DNA of 64,000 nt from Cupriavidus pampae (GTDB lineage: Bacteria; Pseudomonadota; Gammaproteobacteria; Burkholderiales; Burkholderiaceae). The position numbers were made by a program, and so were the translations under genes. This document shows positions 37,463 through 47,706 of the stretch, in pieces. Each line of letters opens with the position of its first letter. Position 1 is the first letter of the stretch. Under the pieces are notes generated by a model. That model was not told where the DNA came from, did not search any database, and saw nothing but the letters and a program-made list of their open reading frames with translations. The stretch is from NCBI RefSeq assembly GCF_914271485.1, contig NZ_CAJZAG010000003.1, forward strand, positions 558,001-622,000, in the 5' to 3' direction.

Positions 37463-39430
37463 ATGATTACCACCGTCCACATTGGCGAACAACGTTCGCC
37501 AGTCCGCCGCGTCGCTCGTGTTACCGGACTGCCAGGTCTGCGCCGCCATGCCCGCGCGCTCGCCGCGGCCGCATGCCTGGGTTTCGGTTCCCTGCTCGGG
37601 TCACTTGTTTCCTTACCGGCCTTCGCGGCCCCGCCGGCATCAGCCGCGTCCGAGTTTGCACCGGCCGAGCTGGCGACGCCGCTGCCCGGACTGCTTGCAC
37701 AAACTGATGACGACGCCAGCGATGCCGCGCCGTCCGCATCGTCCTCGCCGGCGGCACGTGCTCCGCGCACGCCGCTGCCGAACATCACGCTGACGCCGGA
37801 GATCATGTACCGCGTGCTGGCGGCGGAAATCTCGCTGCAGCGCGGCCTGGTCGGCACCGCCTATCGCACCTACCTCGACCTTGCGCGCTCGACGCGCGAT
37901 CCGCGCCTGGCCCAGCGTGCCACCGAAATCGCGTTCAACGCGCGCATCTCGCAGCAGGCCCTCGACGGTTCGCGGCTGTGGGTCGAGCTGGCGCCGAAGT
38001 CAGCGGCGGCACGTCAGGTGCTGTCGACGCTGCTGGTGCTCAACGGACGTTGGGAGGAAGCCGAGCCTCTGCTGGCACAGCAGCTCGCGGCCGCCCCGTC
38101 CGCCCATCGCGCCGAAGCGATCCTGCAGCTTCAGCAGCAGATGTCGCGCACCAGCGATCCCGCCGGCGCGGTCGCGGTGTTCCAGCGGCTGACCGCCAAC
38201 GACATGAAGCTGCCCGAGACGCATTTCGCGCTCGCGCGTGCCAAGGAAGCCGCGGGCGATTCGGCCGGCGCGCTGAAGGAACTCGACGAAACGCTACGCC
38301 TGAAGCCGGATTTCGAGGCCGCCGCGCTTGCCGCCGCGGAAATGCGCGCCGAGCAGGCGCCGGACGAAGCGATCGCCGGACTCAAGAAATTCCTCGCCAA
38401 GTCGCCGTCCTCGGTCAACGGACACATTACGCTCGCGCGGCTGTACCTGCAGAAGAACGACATGACCGCCGCGCAGGACCAGTTCCAGGCGCTGCGCAAG
38501 GTCGCCCCGAACGATCCGCGTGTGCCGCTCGCGCTCGGGCTGACCAGCCTGCAATCGCGCAGCTATGACGACGCCGAACGCTATCTGAAGGAATACCTGC
38601 AGATGGCCGAGAAGTCGCCGGCAGCGAATCCGGACGTCGCATTCCAGTACCTCGCGCAGATCGCCGAGGAGAAGAAGGATTACAACGGCGCGATCCAGTG
38701 GCTCGACCGCATCGACGACGGCCGCCTCGCGCCCGCCGCGCAGGCCAAGCGCGCGCAGTTGCTCGGCCGCCTGGGCAAGCTCGACGACGCGCAGGCCGTG
38801 TTCGGCGAGATGATGGCGGAGTCGGAGGACATTCCCGACCCCACCCAGCGCGCGCAACGCATGGGCGCGATCCGTCAGGCCGAGGTGTCGATGCTGATCG
38901 ACAGCAAGGCCTATGACCGCGCGCGCAAGGTGCTCGAGGAGCGCGTCAAGGCCGAACCCGACAACGCGGACTGGCTGTATGAACTCGCGATGCTCGACGA
39001 ACGCGAGAAGCGCTTCGACAGCATGGAACGCGCGCTGCGCAAGGTCATCTCGATGCAGCCCGAGCAGAAGCAGGGCTACAACGCGCTCGGCTATTCGCTC
39101 GCCGATCGCAACGAGCGCCTGCCCGAAGCACGCAAGCTGCTCGAACGCGCGTCCGAACTCGGTCCCGACGATCCCTACATCATGGATAGCCTGGGCTGGG
39201 TGAAATTCCGCCAGGGCGAGCTGCAGCCCGCCGCGGACCTGCTGCGCAACGCCTACACCAAGGCGCCCGAAGCGGAAATCGGCGCGCACCTTGGCGAGGT
39301 GCTGTGGCAACTCGGCCAGCAGGACGAAGCGCGCAAGACCTGGAACGAGGCCGCCAAGATCGAGCCCGAGAACCAGACGCTGATCGAAACGCTACGCCGC
39401 TACAATCAGAACCTGCTGCTGTCCAAGTAA
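37463..39430 (+). CDS. Tetratricopeptide-repeat protein, exported
   Basis: About 655 residues from ATG 37463 (an upstream ATG at 37403 is also open). A signal-like hydrophobic segment ([24 protein letters not shown]) is followed by a linker, then TPR repeats from about residue 125 to the end, for example [23 protein letters not shown] and the last copies [24 protein letters not shown] and [16 protein letters not shown]. It is the conserved TPR gene upstream of lolB in Burkholderiales, probably an envelope assembly factor. Function is not established. Confidence 0.88.
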   Translation: MITTVHIGEQRSPVRRVARVTGLPGLRRHARALAAAACLGFGSLLGSLVSLPAFAAPPASAASEFAPAELATPLPGLLAQTDDDASDAAPSASSSPAARAPRTPLPNITLTPEIMYRVLAAEISLQRGLVGTAYRTYLDLARSTRDPRLAQRATEIAFNARISQQALDGSRLWVELAPKSAAARQVLSTLLVLNGRWEEAEPLLAQQLAAAPSAHRAEAILQLQQQMSRTSDPAGAVAVFQRLTANDMKLPETHFALARAKEAAGDSAGALKELDETLRLKPDFEAAALAAAEMRAEQAPDEAIAGLKKFLAKSPSSVNGHITLARLYLQKNDMTAAQDQFQALRKVAPNDPRVPLALGLTSLQSRSYDDAERYLKEYLQMAEKSPAANPDVAFQYLAQIAEEKKDYNGAIQWLDRIDDGRLAPAAQAKRAQLLGRLGKLDDAQAVFGEMMAESEDIPDPTQRAQRMGAIRQAEVSMLIDSKAYDRARKVLEERVKAEPDNADWLYELAMLDEREKRFDSMERALRKVISMQPEQKQGYNALGYSLADRNERLPEARKLLERASELGPDDPYIMDSLGWVKFRQGELQPAADLLRNAYTKAPEAEIGAHLGEVLWQLGQQDEARKTWNEAAKIEPENQTLIETLRRYNQNLLLSK

Positions 39431-39520
39431 TCGCCTGCGGCACGCCCGGCGCTCGCGCGTCGGCGTGCCGCATGTCAATCCGGCGCGCACGCTGGCGCTA
39501 TCGATTCCCGACCATCCGAG

Positions 39521-40132
39521 ATGATTCGTTCCCGTCGTCTGGCCCTGCTTTGCGTGGCCGCCCCGCTCTGGCTCGCGGCCTGTGCGAGCGTTACCCCGAC
39601 CCGCAGCTTCGACGCTGGCGAGACGGCGCGCACCGAGAACTACTCCGGCCGCTTTGCCGCGAACTACGTGCGCTACGGTCGCAACGAAGGTGTGCAGGGC
39701 AGCTTCCGCTGGCAGGAGCAGGGGCGCAACGTGCGTCTCGACCTCGTCTCGCCACTGGGACAGACGCTGGCCGTGATCACCTCGACGCCATCGGGCGCCA
39801 CGCTCGACCTGCCCAATGAAGCCCCGCGCAACGCACCGGAAGTCGATAGCCTGATGGAGCAGTCGCTCGGCTTTGCGCTGCCGGTATCGGGCCTGCGCGA
39901 CTGGATCCACGGTCGGCCCACGGCGGGCGCGCCCGCCAATGCGACACGCGACGTCAAGGGTCGTCTGGACACGCTCACGCAGAATGGCTGGACCGTGCGC
40001 TACGTCGACTGGCAGGAGCCACCGCAGGGCACAGCGGTGACCACCGCGCGGCCGCGCCGCATCGACCTCGCGCGCGACACCGGCGACTCGCCGCTGACCG
40101 TGCGCCTGGTCATCGATCCGGAAGCGCAATAA
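39521..40132 (+). CDS. lolB: Outer-membrane lipoprotein receptor LolB
   Basis: A 203-residue lipoprotein. The lipobox LAAC (Cys at about residue 21) follows a short signal peptide. The body matches Lol[46 protein letters not shown], and the later [14 protein letters not shown]. It receives lipoproteins from LolA and inserts them in the outer membrane. It lies between the TPR gene and ispE, the standard order. Confidence 0.94.
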   Translation: MIRSRRLALLCVAAPLWLAACASVTPTRSFDAGETARTENYSGRFAANYVRYGRNEGVQGSFRWQEQGRNVRLDLVSPLGQTLAVITSTPSGATLDLPNEAPRNAPEVDSLMEQSLGFALPVSGLRDWIHGRPTAGAPANATRDVKGRLDTLTQNGWTVRYVDWQEPPQGTAVTTARPRRIDLARDTGDSPLTVRLVIDPEAQ

Positions 40133-40190
40133 CCACCCGCGCCGCCAACGTTCGCCAGCCCTTAGCCTCGCTAGTTCGTCGCCTCCCAGC

Positions 40191-41087
40191 ATGACCGTCA
40201 TCGATACGAATTCCTCCACGGCAACACTGCCGCCGCCCGATCTGCGCGACTGCGCGGCACCGGCCAAGCTCAATCTGTTTCTGCACGTGACCGGCCGCCG
40301 CGCGGATGGCTATCACACGTTGCAGACCGTGTTCCAGTTGATCGACTGGAGCGACACGCTGCATTTCCATCGACGCGAGGACGGCGTCGTCGCGCGCACG
40401 ACCGAGATCGCCGGCGTGCCCGCCGATACCGACCTTGTGGTGCGCGCGGCGCGCGCGCTGCAAACGGCCACCGGCACGCGCTTCGGGGTGGACATCGCGG
40501 TCGACAAGCGACTGCCGATGGGCGGTGGTATCGGCGGCGGTTCGTCCGACGCGGCCACCACGCTGCTCGCGCTCAATCATCTGTGGGGACTGCGCCTGCC
40601 GCGCGCGAAACTGATGGAGATCGGCCTCGCGCTCGGCGCCGATGTACCGGTGTTCGTGTTCGGTCAGAACGCGTTCGCGGAAGGCATCGGCGAAGAGCTG
40701 ACCGCGGTCGATTTGCCCGACAGCTGGTTCGTCGTAATTCACCCACGCGAGCATGTGCCGACAGCTGCAATTTTTTCCGACCAGCGCTTGACAAGAAATA
40801 CGCCAATCTCTATAGTTGCGGACTTCGCTGCTTGCACAAACAAATTCGCTTTCGGTCGCAACGATCTGGAAGCGGTGGCAACGGCGAAGTTCGGCGAGGT
40901 TGCCCGAGCCCTTGCATGGCTGAGACAATATAGTCCGCATGCGAGGATGACCGGATCCGGAGCCTGCGTGTTTGCCCGTTTCGACGATGCGCAGACAGCG
41001 CAGCAGGTGCTGGATCGGTTGCCATCCGAGTGGGATGGCAGATGTGCGAAGAGTTTGACGCAACATCCGCTCGCAGCTTTCGCATAG
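40191..41087 (+). CDS. ispE: 4-diphosphocytidyl-2-C-methyl-D-erythritol kinase
   Basis: A 298-residue GHMP kinase of the MEP isoprenoid pathway. The N-terminal [20 protein letters not shown] and the ATP loop [22 protein letters not shown] are diagnostic, and [12 protein letters not shown] closes the fold. Codon use changes sharply at about 40789-40860 (AGA, AAT, ATA and AAA appear), where a near-consensus sigma-70 promoter is embedded. The downstream tRNA-Gln, prs and rplY are its usual neighbours. Confidence 0.97.
   Translation: MTVIDTNSSTATLPPPDLRDCAAPAKLNLFLHVTGRRADGYHTLQTVFQLIDWSDTLHFHRREDGVVARTTEIAGVPADTDLVVRAARALQTATGTRFGVDIAVDKRLPMGGGIGGGSSDAATTLLALNHLWGLRLPRAKLMEIGLALGADVPVFVFGQNAFAEGIGEELTAVDLPDSWFVVIHPREHVPTAAIFSDQRLTRNTPISIVADFAACTNKFAFGRNDLEAVATAKFGEVARALAWLRQYSPHARMTGSGACVFARFDDAQTAQQVLDRLPSEWDGRCAKSLTQHPLAAFA
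40789..40817 (+). promoter_or_regulatory. Near-consensus sigma-70 promoter inside ispE
   Basis: A perfect -35 (TTGACA, 40789-40794) and a -10 (TATAGT, 40812-40817) are separated by exactly 17 bp, within the ispE coding sequence and about 330 bp before tRNA-Gln. The codons that form it include AGA and ATA, which are rare in this GC-rich genome. It would drive tRNA-Gln and prs independently of ispE. Confidence 0.7.
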
Positions 41088-41148
41088 CAAGTTTTCGTCT
41101 GGCGTCATGTGGCAGTCTAACGTGACGATGGATGATGAAAGGTTGTGT

Positions 41149-41225
41149 AGGGGAGTCGCCAAGTTGGTCAAGGCACCGGATTTTGATTCCGGCATTCGAA
41201 GGTTCGAATCCTTCTTCCCCTGCCA
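41149..41225 (+). tRNA. tRNA-Gln (anticodon TTG)
   Basis: The 77-nt cloverleaf folds fully. The acceptor stem AGGGGAG (41149-41155) pairs with TTCCCCT (41215-41221) with one G-T pair. The D stem is GCC/GGC. The anticodon stem CCGGA/TCCGG encloses loop TTTTGAT with anticodon TTG at 41183-41185. The T stem GAAGG/CCTTC holds loop TTCGAAT. The discriminator is G and CCA is encoded. It decodes CAA and CAG. Confidence 0.97.
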
Positions 41226-41328
41226 TTACTTCCTATAGTGTCCCCATGGACCGCATGTCAGCAGCCGTAACCGCCGCCCCCGGCGGACGGCAGCAACAAC
41301 TCCCCCAGCAGCAAGACAGGTGCCCCGA

Positions 41329-42282
41329 ATGAGCAGCGAAGGCTTGATGGTATTTACCGGCAACGCCAACCCCAAACTCGCGGAGGCTGTCGTACAGCAC
41401 CTCGGCATTCCGCTCGGGAAGGCGTTGACGGGCCGTTTCTCCGACGGCGAAGTCCAGGTCGAGATCCAGGAAAACGTTCGTGGCAAGCACGTCATCGTGC
41501 TGCAGTCCACCTGCGCGCCGACCAACGACAATCTGATGGAACTGATGGTGATGGTCGATGCGCTGAAGCGCGCCTCGGCACGTAGCATCACCGCGGCCAT
41601 GCCCTACTTCGGATATGCGCGCCAGGATCGCCGTCCGCGTTCCGCGCGTGTCGCCATCTCGGCCAAGGTCGTGGCGAACATGCTCGAGGTCGCGGGCGTC
41701 GAGCGCGTGCTGACGATGGACCTGCACGCCGATCAGATCCAGGGCTTCTTCGACATCCCCGTTGACAACATCTACGCATCGCCGGTTCTGCTGGGCGATC
41801 TGCGCGAGAAGAACTACGGCGATCTGCTCGTGGTCTCGCCGGACGTCGGCGGCGTGGTGCGCGCACGCGCACTGGCCAAGCAGCTGAACTGCGATCTGGC
41901 GATCATCGACAAGCGTCGTCCCAAGGCCAACGTGGCCGAGGTGATGAACATCATCGGTGAAGTGGACGGCCGCAACTGCGTGATCATGGACGACATGATC
42001 GACACCGGCGGCACGCTGTGCAAGGCGGCCCAGGTGCTGAAGGAACGCGGTGCGCAGAAGGTGTTCGCGTACTGTACGCACCCGGTGTTGTCGGGTGGCG
42101 CGGCGGCCCGCATCGCGGCTTCCGAGCTCGACGAAGTGGTGGTCTGCGACACGATCCCCCTCAGCGACGAGGCCCTCAGCTCCGGCAAGATCCGTCAGTT
42201 GTCGACGGCGCCGCTGCTGGCCGAGACGTTCACGCGGATCATCAAGGGCGACTCGATCATGTCGCTCTTCGCTGACTCCTGA
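41329..42282 (+). CDS. prs: Ribose-phosphate pyrophosphokinase
   Basis: A 317-residue PRPP synthase, making PRPP from ribose 5-phosphate and ATP for purines, pyrimidines, His, Trp and NAD. Hallmarks are [39 protein letters not shown] and the PRPP-binding [18 protein letters not shown]. It begins about 100 bp after tRNA-Gln and probably shares its transcript. ATG 41329 is preferred over a GTG nine bases upstream. Confidence 0.97.
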   Translation: MSSEGLMVFTGNANPKLAEAVVQHLGIPLGKALTGRFSDGEVQVEIQENVRGKHVIVLQSTCAPTNDNLMELMVMVDALKRASARSITAAMPYFGYARQDRRPRSARVAISAKVVANMLEVAGVERVLTMDLHADQIQGFFDIPVDNIYASPVLLGDLREKNYGDLLVVSPDVGGVVRARALAKQLNCDLAIIDKRRPKANVAEVMNIIGEVDGRNCVIMDDMIDTGGTLCKAAQVLKERGAQKVFAYCTHPVLSGGAAARIAASELDEVVVCDTIPLSDEALSSGKIRQLSTAPLLAETFTRIIKGDSIMSLFADS

Positions 42283-42296
42283 TCCGCGGATCCTGT

Positions 42297-42389
42297 TAGA
42301 ATCGCGGGCTTAACTGGTTTTTAACGCATTGGGGACCGGGTTTCGGTCCCCAATGTGCTTCCCAAGGCTGTCTGGTCGCGGACAGCCTT
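42297..42389 (+). promoter_or_regulatory. rplY leader: -10-like element and two consecutive hairpins
   Basis: TAGAAT at 42297-42302 resembles a -10; a -35 is weak (CTGACT around 42272). Two stable hairpins follow. ATTGGGGACCG (42328-42338) pairs with CGGTCCCCAAT (42344-42354). AAGGCTGTC (42364-42372) pairs with GACAGCCTT (42381-42389). The rplY ribosome site (GGAG, 42408-42411) lies just beyond. The first stem could end the prs transcript, or both may form a leader that controls bL25 synthesis. Confidence 0.5.
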
Positions 42390-42418
42390 ATTCACATCTG
42401 GAACATTGGAGTTCAACA

Positions 42419-43036
42419 ATGAAAGTTATCGCTTTTGAGCGTAGCGTACAGGGAACGGGTGCGAGCCGCCGCCTGCGCAACGCCGGCAAGACCCCCGGCA
42501 TCATCTACGGCGGCGCCGCCGAACCGAAGATGGTCGAACTGGATCACAACGCGCTGTGGCACGCCCTGAAGAAGGAAGCGTTCCACTCGTCGATCCTGGA
42601 TCTGGAAGTTGGCGGCACGACCGAGAAGGCCCTGCTGCGCGCATTCCAGATGCACCCGTTCAAGCCGCTGGTGCTGCACGTTGATTTCCAACGCGTGTCG
42701 GCCACCGACAAGATCCACGTGAAGGTGCCCCTGCACTTCATGAACCAGGAATCCGCTCCTGGCGTGAAGCTCGGCCACGGCATCATCAACCACATCCTGA
42801 ACGACCTGGAAGTGTCGTGCCTGCCGGCCGACCTGCCCGAGTTCATCGAAGTGGATCTGGCCAATGCAGAACTGAACCAGACCATCCACCTGTCGGACAT
42901 CAAGCTGCCGAAGGGCGTGACCGTGATCACCCACGGTGACGACAACCCCGCAGTGGCCACGATCTCGCTGCCGGCTGGCGGTGTGTCGGAAGCCGCTGAA
43001 GGCGACGCTGCCGCAGGCGAAACGCCGGCTGCTTAA
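42419..43036 (+). CDS. rplY: 50S ribosomal protein bL25 (long Ctc form)
   Basis: A 205-residue Ctc-type bL25 that binds 5S rRNA. The N-terminal domain ([32 protein letters not shown]) is followed by the TL5/CTC C-terminal domain ([21 protein letters not shown] in essence, and [23 protein letters not shown]). The Ala/Glu-rich tail is short. The start is at 42419 after GGAG; an upstream open frame to 42329 covers leader hairpins and is rejected. Confidence 0.96.
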   Translation: MKVIAFERSVQGTGASRRLRNAGKTPGIIYGGAAEPKMVELDHNALWHALKKEAFHSSILDLEVGGTTEKALLRAFQMHPFKPLVLHVDFQRVSATDKIHVKVPLHFMNQESAPGVKLGHGIINHILNDLEVSCLPADLPEFIEVDLANAELNQTIHLSDIKLPKGVTVITHGDDNPAVATISLPAGGVSEAAEGDAAAGETPAA

Positions 43037-43055
43037 GCTCGCGCTCCGCTTCAGG

Positions 43056-43085
43056 AAAACCGCCGGTTCGCCGGCGGTTTTTTTT
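43056..43085 (+). terminator. Intrinsic terminator after rplY
   Basis: AAAACCGCCGG pairs with CCGGCGGTTTT around a TTCG tetraloop, followed by a T-run to 43085. It separates rplY from pth by transcription, although pth starts only 55 bp further on. Confidence 0.93.
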
Positions 43086-43140
43086 CGCGCTCAGTTTCGC
43101 GTATCCTTTTCCGCTGCACGTCTTCTCGCACGAATATCGC

Positions 43141-43737
43141 ATGATCAAGCTCATCGTGGGCCTCGGAAACCCCGGGGCCGAATACGAGGCCACGCGTCAC
43201 AACGCGGGCTTCTGGCTCGTCGATCAGCTCGCCCGCATGGGCGGCACCACGCTGCGCGTGGAAGGCCGTTTCCATGGCCTGGCGGGCCGCGCACGGCTGT
43301 GGGACCAGGACATCTGGCTGCTCAAGCCGTCGACGTTCATGAACCGCTCGGGCCTGTCGGTCGTCTCGCTCGCGCGTTTCTACAAGATTCTTCCCGACGA
43401 GATCCTGGTCGCGCATGACGAGATGGATCTGCCGGCGGGGGCGGTCAAGCTCAAGCGCGGTGGCGGCTCCGGTGGCCACAATGGCCTCAAGGACATCGCC
43501 GCGCATCTGACCACGCAGGATTACTGGCGCCTGCGGCTTGGGGTCGGCCATCCGCGCAATGCGCCCGGTGGTGCCGCAGGGGGGCGCGAGGACGTGGTCA
43601 ACTTCGTGCTCAAGCCACCGCGCAAGGAAGAACAGCAGGCCATCGACGAGGCCATCGACCGTTGCATGGAGCCGCTCGGCCTGCTGGCACGCGGCGAGAC
43701 GGAACGCGCGATGATGGCGCTCCATACCAACCGCTGA
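43141..43737 (+). CDS. pth: Peptidyl-tRNA hydrolase
   Basis: A 198-residue enzyme recycling peptidyl-tRNA. MIKLIVGLGNPGAEYEATRHNAGFWLVD contains the catalytic H20, and N68 lies in STFMNRSG. HDEMDLPAGAVKLKRGGGSGGHNGLKD supplies the catalytic aspartate and the tRNA-binding loop. It follows rplY, the most common arrangement in bacteria, but after a strong terminator, so it probably has its own promoter or depends on read-through. Confidence 0.97.
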   Translation: MIKLIVGLGNPGAEYEATRHNAGFWLVDQLARMGGTTLRVEGRFHGLAGRARLWDQDIWLLKPSTFMNRSGLSVVSLARFYKILPDEILVAHDEMDLPAGAVKLKRGGGSGGHNGLKDIAAHLTTQDYWRLRLGVGHPRNAPGGAAGGREDVVNFVLKPPRKEEQQAIDEAIDRCMEPLGLLARGETERAMMALHTNR

Positions 43738-43762
43738 AGACACCCACTAACGAGGCATCGGC

Positions 43763-44479
43763 ATGACGGCGAGTGTAGCGACACAGAAAGTAGCGATCCT
43801 GACCGCGGCGGGCAGCGGCATGGGGGCGGCGGCCGCGCGGCGGCTGGCAGCGGACGGGTACCACGTCGGCATCCTGTCGTCATCGGGCAAGGGCGAGGCG
43901 CTGGCCCACGAACTCGGCGGGCTCGGCATCACGGGCTCGAACCAGTCCAACGACGACCTGCAGCGGCTGGTCGATGCGGTGCTGGCACGCTGGGGCCGCA
44001 TCGACGTGCTGGTCAACAGCGCCGGTCATGGCCCGCGCGGTCCGGTCCTCGACATCTCGGACGAAGACTGGCATCGCGGCATGGACACGTACTTGCTCAA
44101 CGTGATTCGCCCCACGCGCCTGGTCACGCCCGTGATGCAGCGGCAAAAAGGGGGCGCCATCATCAATATCTCGACGGCATGGGCCTTCGAGCCCAGCGAG
44201 ATGTTCCCGACCTCGGCCGTGTTTCGCGCGGGGCTCTCGGCATTCACGAAGATTTTCGTGGACACGCACGCCAAGGACAATATCCGCATGAACAACGTGC
44301 TGCCGGGCTGGATCGACAGCCTGCCGGCCACCGAGCAACGGCGTGACAGCGTGCCGCTCAAGCGCTACGGCACCAGCGACGAGATCGCCGCGACCATCGC
44401 GTTTCTGGCGTCCGACGGGGCGGCCTATATCACCGGCCAGAACCTGCGCGTCGATGGCGGGCTGACGCGCTCGGTCTGA
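43763..44479 (+). CDS. Short-chain dehydrogenase/reductase family protein with altered active site
   Basis: A 238-residue Rossmann protein of the SDR superfamily: the cofactor loop AAGSGMGAAAA (about residues 15-25), VNSAGHGPRG, INISTAW with S137, and the C-terminal AAYITGQNLRVDGGLTRSV. The catalytic YxxxK is replaced: at the expected place the sequence is S151-A-V-F-R155. Both the tyrosine and the lysine are therefore missing, so classic SDR chemistry is doubtful. It may bind a cofactor or ligand, or use another residue. It starts 25 bp after pth. Confidence 0.88.
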   Translation: MTASVATQKVAILTAAGSGMGAAAARRLAADGYHVGILSSSGKGEALAHELGGLGITGSNQSNDDLQRLVDAVLARWGRIDVLVNSAGHGPRGPVLDISDEDWHRGMDTYLLNVIRPTRLVTPVMQRQKGGAIINISTAWAFEPSEMFPTSAVFRAGLSAFTKIFVDTHAKDNIRMNNVLPGWIDSLPATEQRRDSVPLKRYGTSDEIAATIAFLASDGAAYITGQNLRVDGGLTRSV

Positions 44480-44495
44480 CAGCATCGTCGGCAAG

Positions 44496-44531
44496 AAAAA
44501 ACCCCGCACGGCGCGCGCTGTGCGGGGTTTT
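44496..44531. terminator. Bidirectional intrinsic terminator between the SDR gene and fdx
   Basis: AAAACCCCGCA (44498-44508) pairs with TGCGGGGTTTT (44521-44531). The flanking A-run (44496-44501) and T-run give U-tracts on both strands, serving both convergent genes. Confidence 0.9.
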
Positions 44532-44579
44532 GCTTTGGTACGGGGTATCGTTGTTATTTTCGGTGCCGAACGACGACCT

Positions 44580-44855
<276 letters not shown>

Positions 44856-44906
44856 CTATCCGCGTGCGCCCGACTGGCCGCGTCGTCACGGATCGCAGGC
44901 TCCATT

Positions 44907-46257
<1,351 letters not shown>

Positions 46258-46288
46258 GACAGGATTGTAGAGCCTGTCGGCCAATCCT

Positions 46289-47656
46289 CTACTTGCCGGC
46301 GGCCTGATTCTCTACCGGACCACCCACGATCACCGTGGCCAACCCGTCCGGATGGACGTGGCGCTGGAACGCCGTGCGCACCTGCTCGCGCGTCACCTTG
46401 GCGATCTGCGCGGTCCATGTGTCCAGGTAGTCGAGCGGCAAGCCGTACCAGCCGATGTTGGCCACATTGGTCAGCAGCTTGCGGTTGCTGTCGATACGCA
46501 GCGGGAAGCCGTTGACGAGGTTGTCCTTGGCCGCGCGCAGTTCGGCATCGGTCGGGCCCTCGGCCACGAACTTGGCTGTGACCTCACGCACGAGCGCCAG
46601 CGCCTCGTTGGTGTTCTCCTTCTTGGTCTGCAGCGTGATGCCGAACGGGCCGGGCTGCTTGGCCGGCGCGAAGTAGCTGTCCACGCCATACGTCAGTCCA
46701 CGCCGCTCGCGCACCTCGTTGGTCAGCCGCGAGCTGAACCCGCCGCCGCCGAGCACGTAGTTGCCCACCAGCAGTGCGAAGTAGTCGGGATCTCCACGCG
46801 CGATCGACGGCGCGCCGATCGACACGCTGGCCTGCTGCGCCGGATGGGGAATGCGCTGCTCGCTCGAGGCAATCTTCATCTGCACGTCGGGCAGCTTGGG
46901 CGCCGCCACGCCGGCGGGCAGCCCGCGCGTGAGGTCCTCGGCAATCGCCTCGGCCTGCTTGCGATCGATGGCACCGATCAGCGTGACCACGGCACGATTG
47001 GCGCTGTAGTTATCGCGCCAGAATTTCACGAGGTCATCGCGTGTAATCGATTCCACCGAGGCGGGGGTCGACGTCACGCCATACGGATGGTTGGGATAGA
47101 TCGCCTTCGACAGCGTCTTGTCGGCGATCGAGCCGGGGCGCGTATCGGCTTCGCGAATCGCCGCGATCAGGCGCTGCTTCTCGCGCGTGATGACGGCATC
47201 CGGATACGTCGGCGCCTTGATCAACTGCCCCGCGAGCTTGAGCGACTGGCTGCGCTCGGGCTCGGCCGTCAGCGTGCGCAGACCCACGCCGCTGCGATCG
47301 CCGCCGGCGGAGCCGCCGAAGTCGGCGCCGGTATCGGCAAACGCATCGGCGATCTGTGCCTCATTGCGGGCGGGCTGGCCATCCTGCGCGCCCGCACCCT
47401 TGTCGAGCAGCGCCGCGGTCAGCGTGGCCAGGCCGGCCTTGCCGGGCGGATCGTAGCGGCTGCCCGCATCGAAGTCGATATTGACGTCGAGCATCGGAAT
47501 CGACGGACTCGGCACGAAGAACACCTTCGCACCGGTCGAAGCAGTCCAGTTCTCGATCGGGATCGCGGCGTGCGCGAACGACACGGCGGCCATGCTGGCG
47601 ACACCGATCGCCACACCGAGCGCCGCGCGGGCAAGTTGACGCGAATATCTGGACAT
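46289..47656 (-). CDS. M16 peptidase family protein, non-catalytic subunit type
   Basis: A 455-residue exported protein with a signal peptide (LGVAIGVASMAAVSFAHA, about residues 14-31). It carries two M16 domains, but the zinc motif HxxEH is absent where expected (GLATLTAALLDKGAG). It retains the substrate-binding region KQPGPFGITLQTKKENTNEAL. Such inactive partners pair with an active M16B protein, which is encoded 50 bp upstream. An alternative GTG start lies three bases upstream. Confidence 0.9.
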   Translation of the reverse strand: MSRYSRQLARAALGVAIGVASMAAVSFAHAAIPIENWTASTGAKVFFVPSPSIPMLDVNIDFDAGSRYDPPGKAGLATLTAALLDKGAGAQDGQPARNEAQIADAFADTGADFGGSAGGDRSGVGLRTLTAEPERSQSLKLAGQLIKAPTYPDAVITREKQRLIAAIREADTRPGSIADKTLSKAIYPNHPYGVTSTPASVESITRDDLVKFWRDNYSANRAVVTLIGAIDRKQAEAIAEDLTRGLPAGVAAPKLPDVQMKIASSEQRIPHPAQQASVSIGAPSIARGDPDYFALLVGNYVLGGGGFSSRLTNEVRERRGLTYGVDSYFAPAKQPGPFGITLQTKKENTNEALALVREVTAKFVAEGPTDAELRAAKDNLVNGFPLRIDSNRKLLTNVANIGWYGLPLDYLDTWTAQIAKVTREQVRTAFQRHVHPDGLATVIVGGPVENQAAGK

Positions 47657-47706
47657 CACAGTTCCTTAAAGACCCGTTCCGTAAAAAATGGCGCCGTGCG
47701 CCTGAC

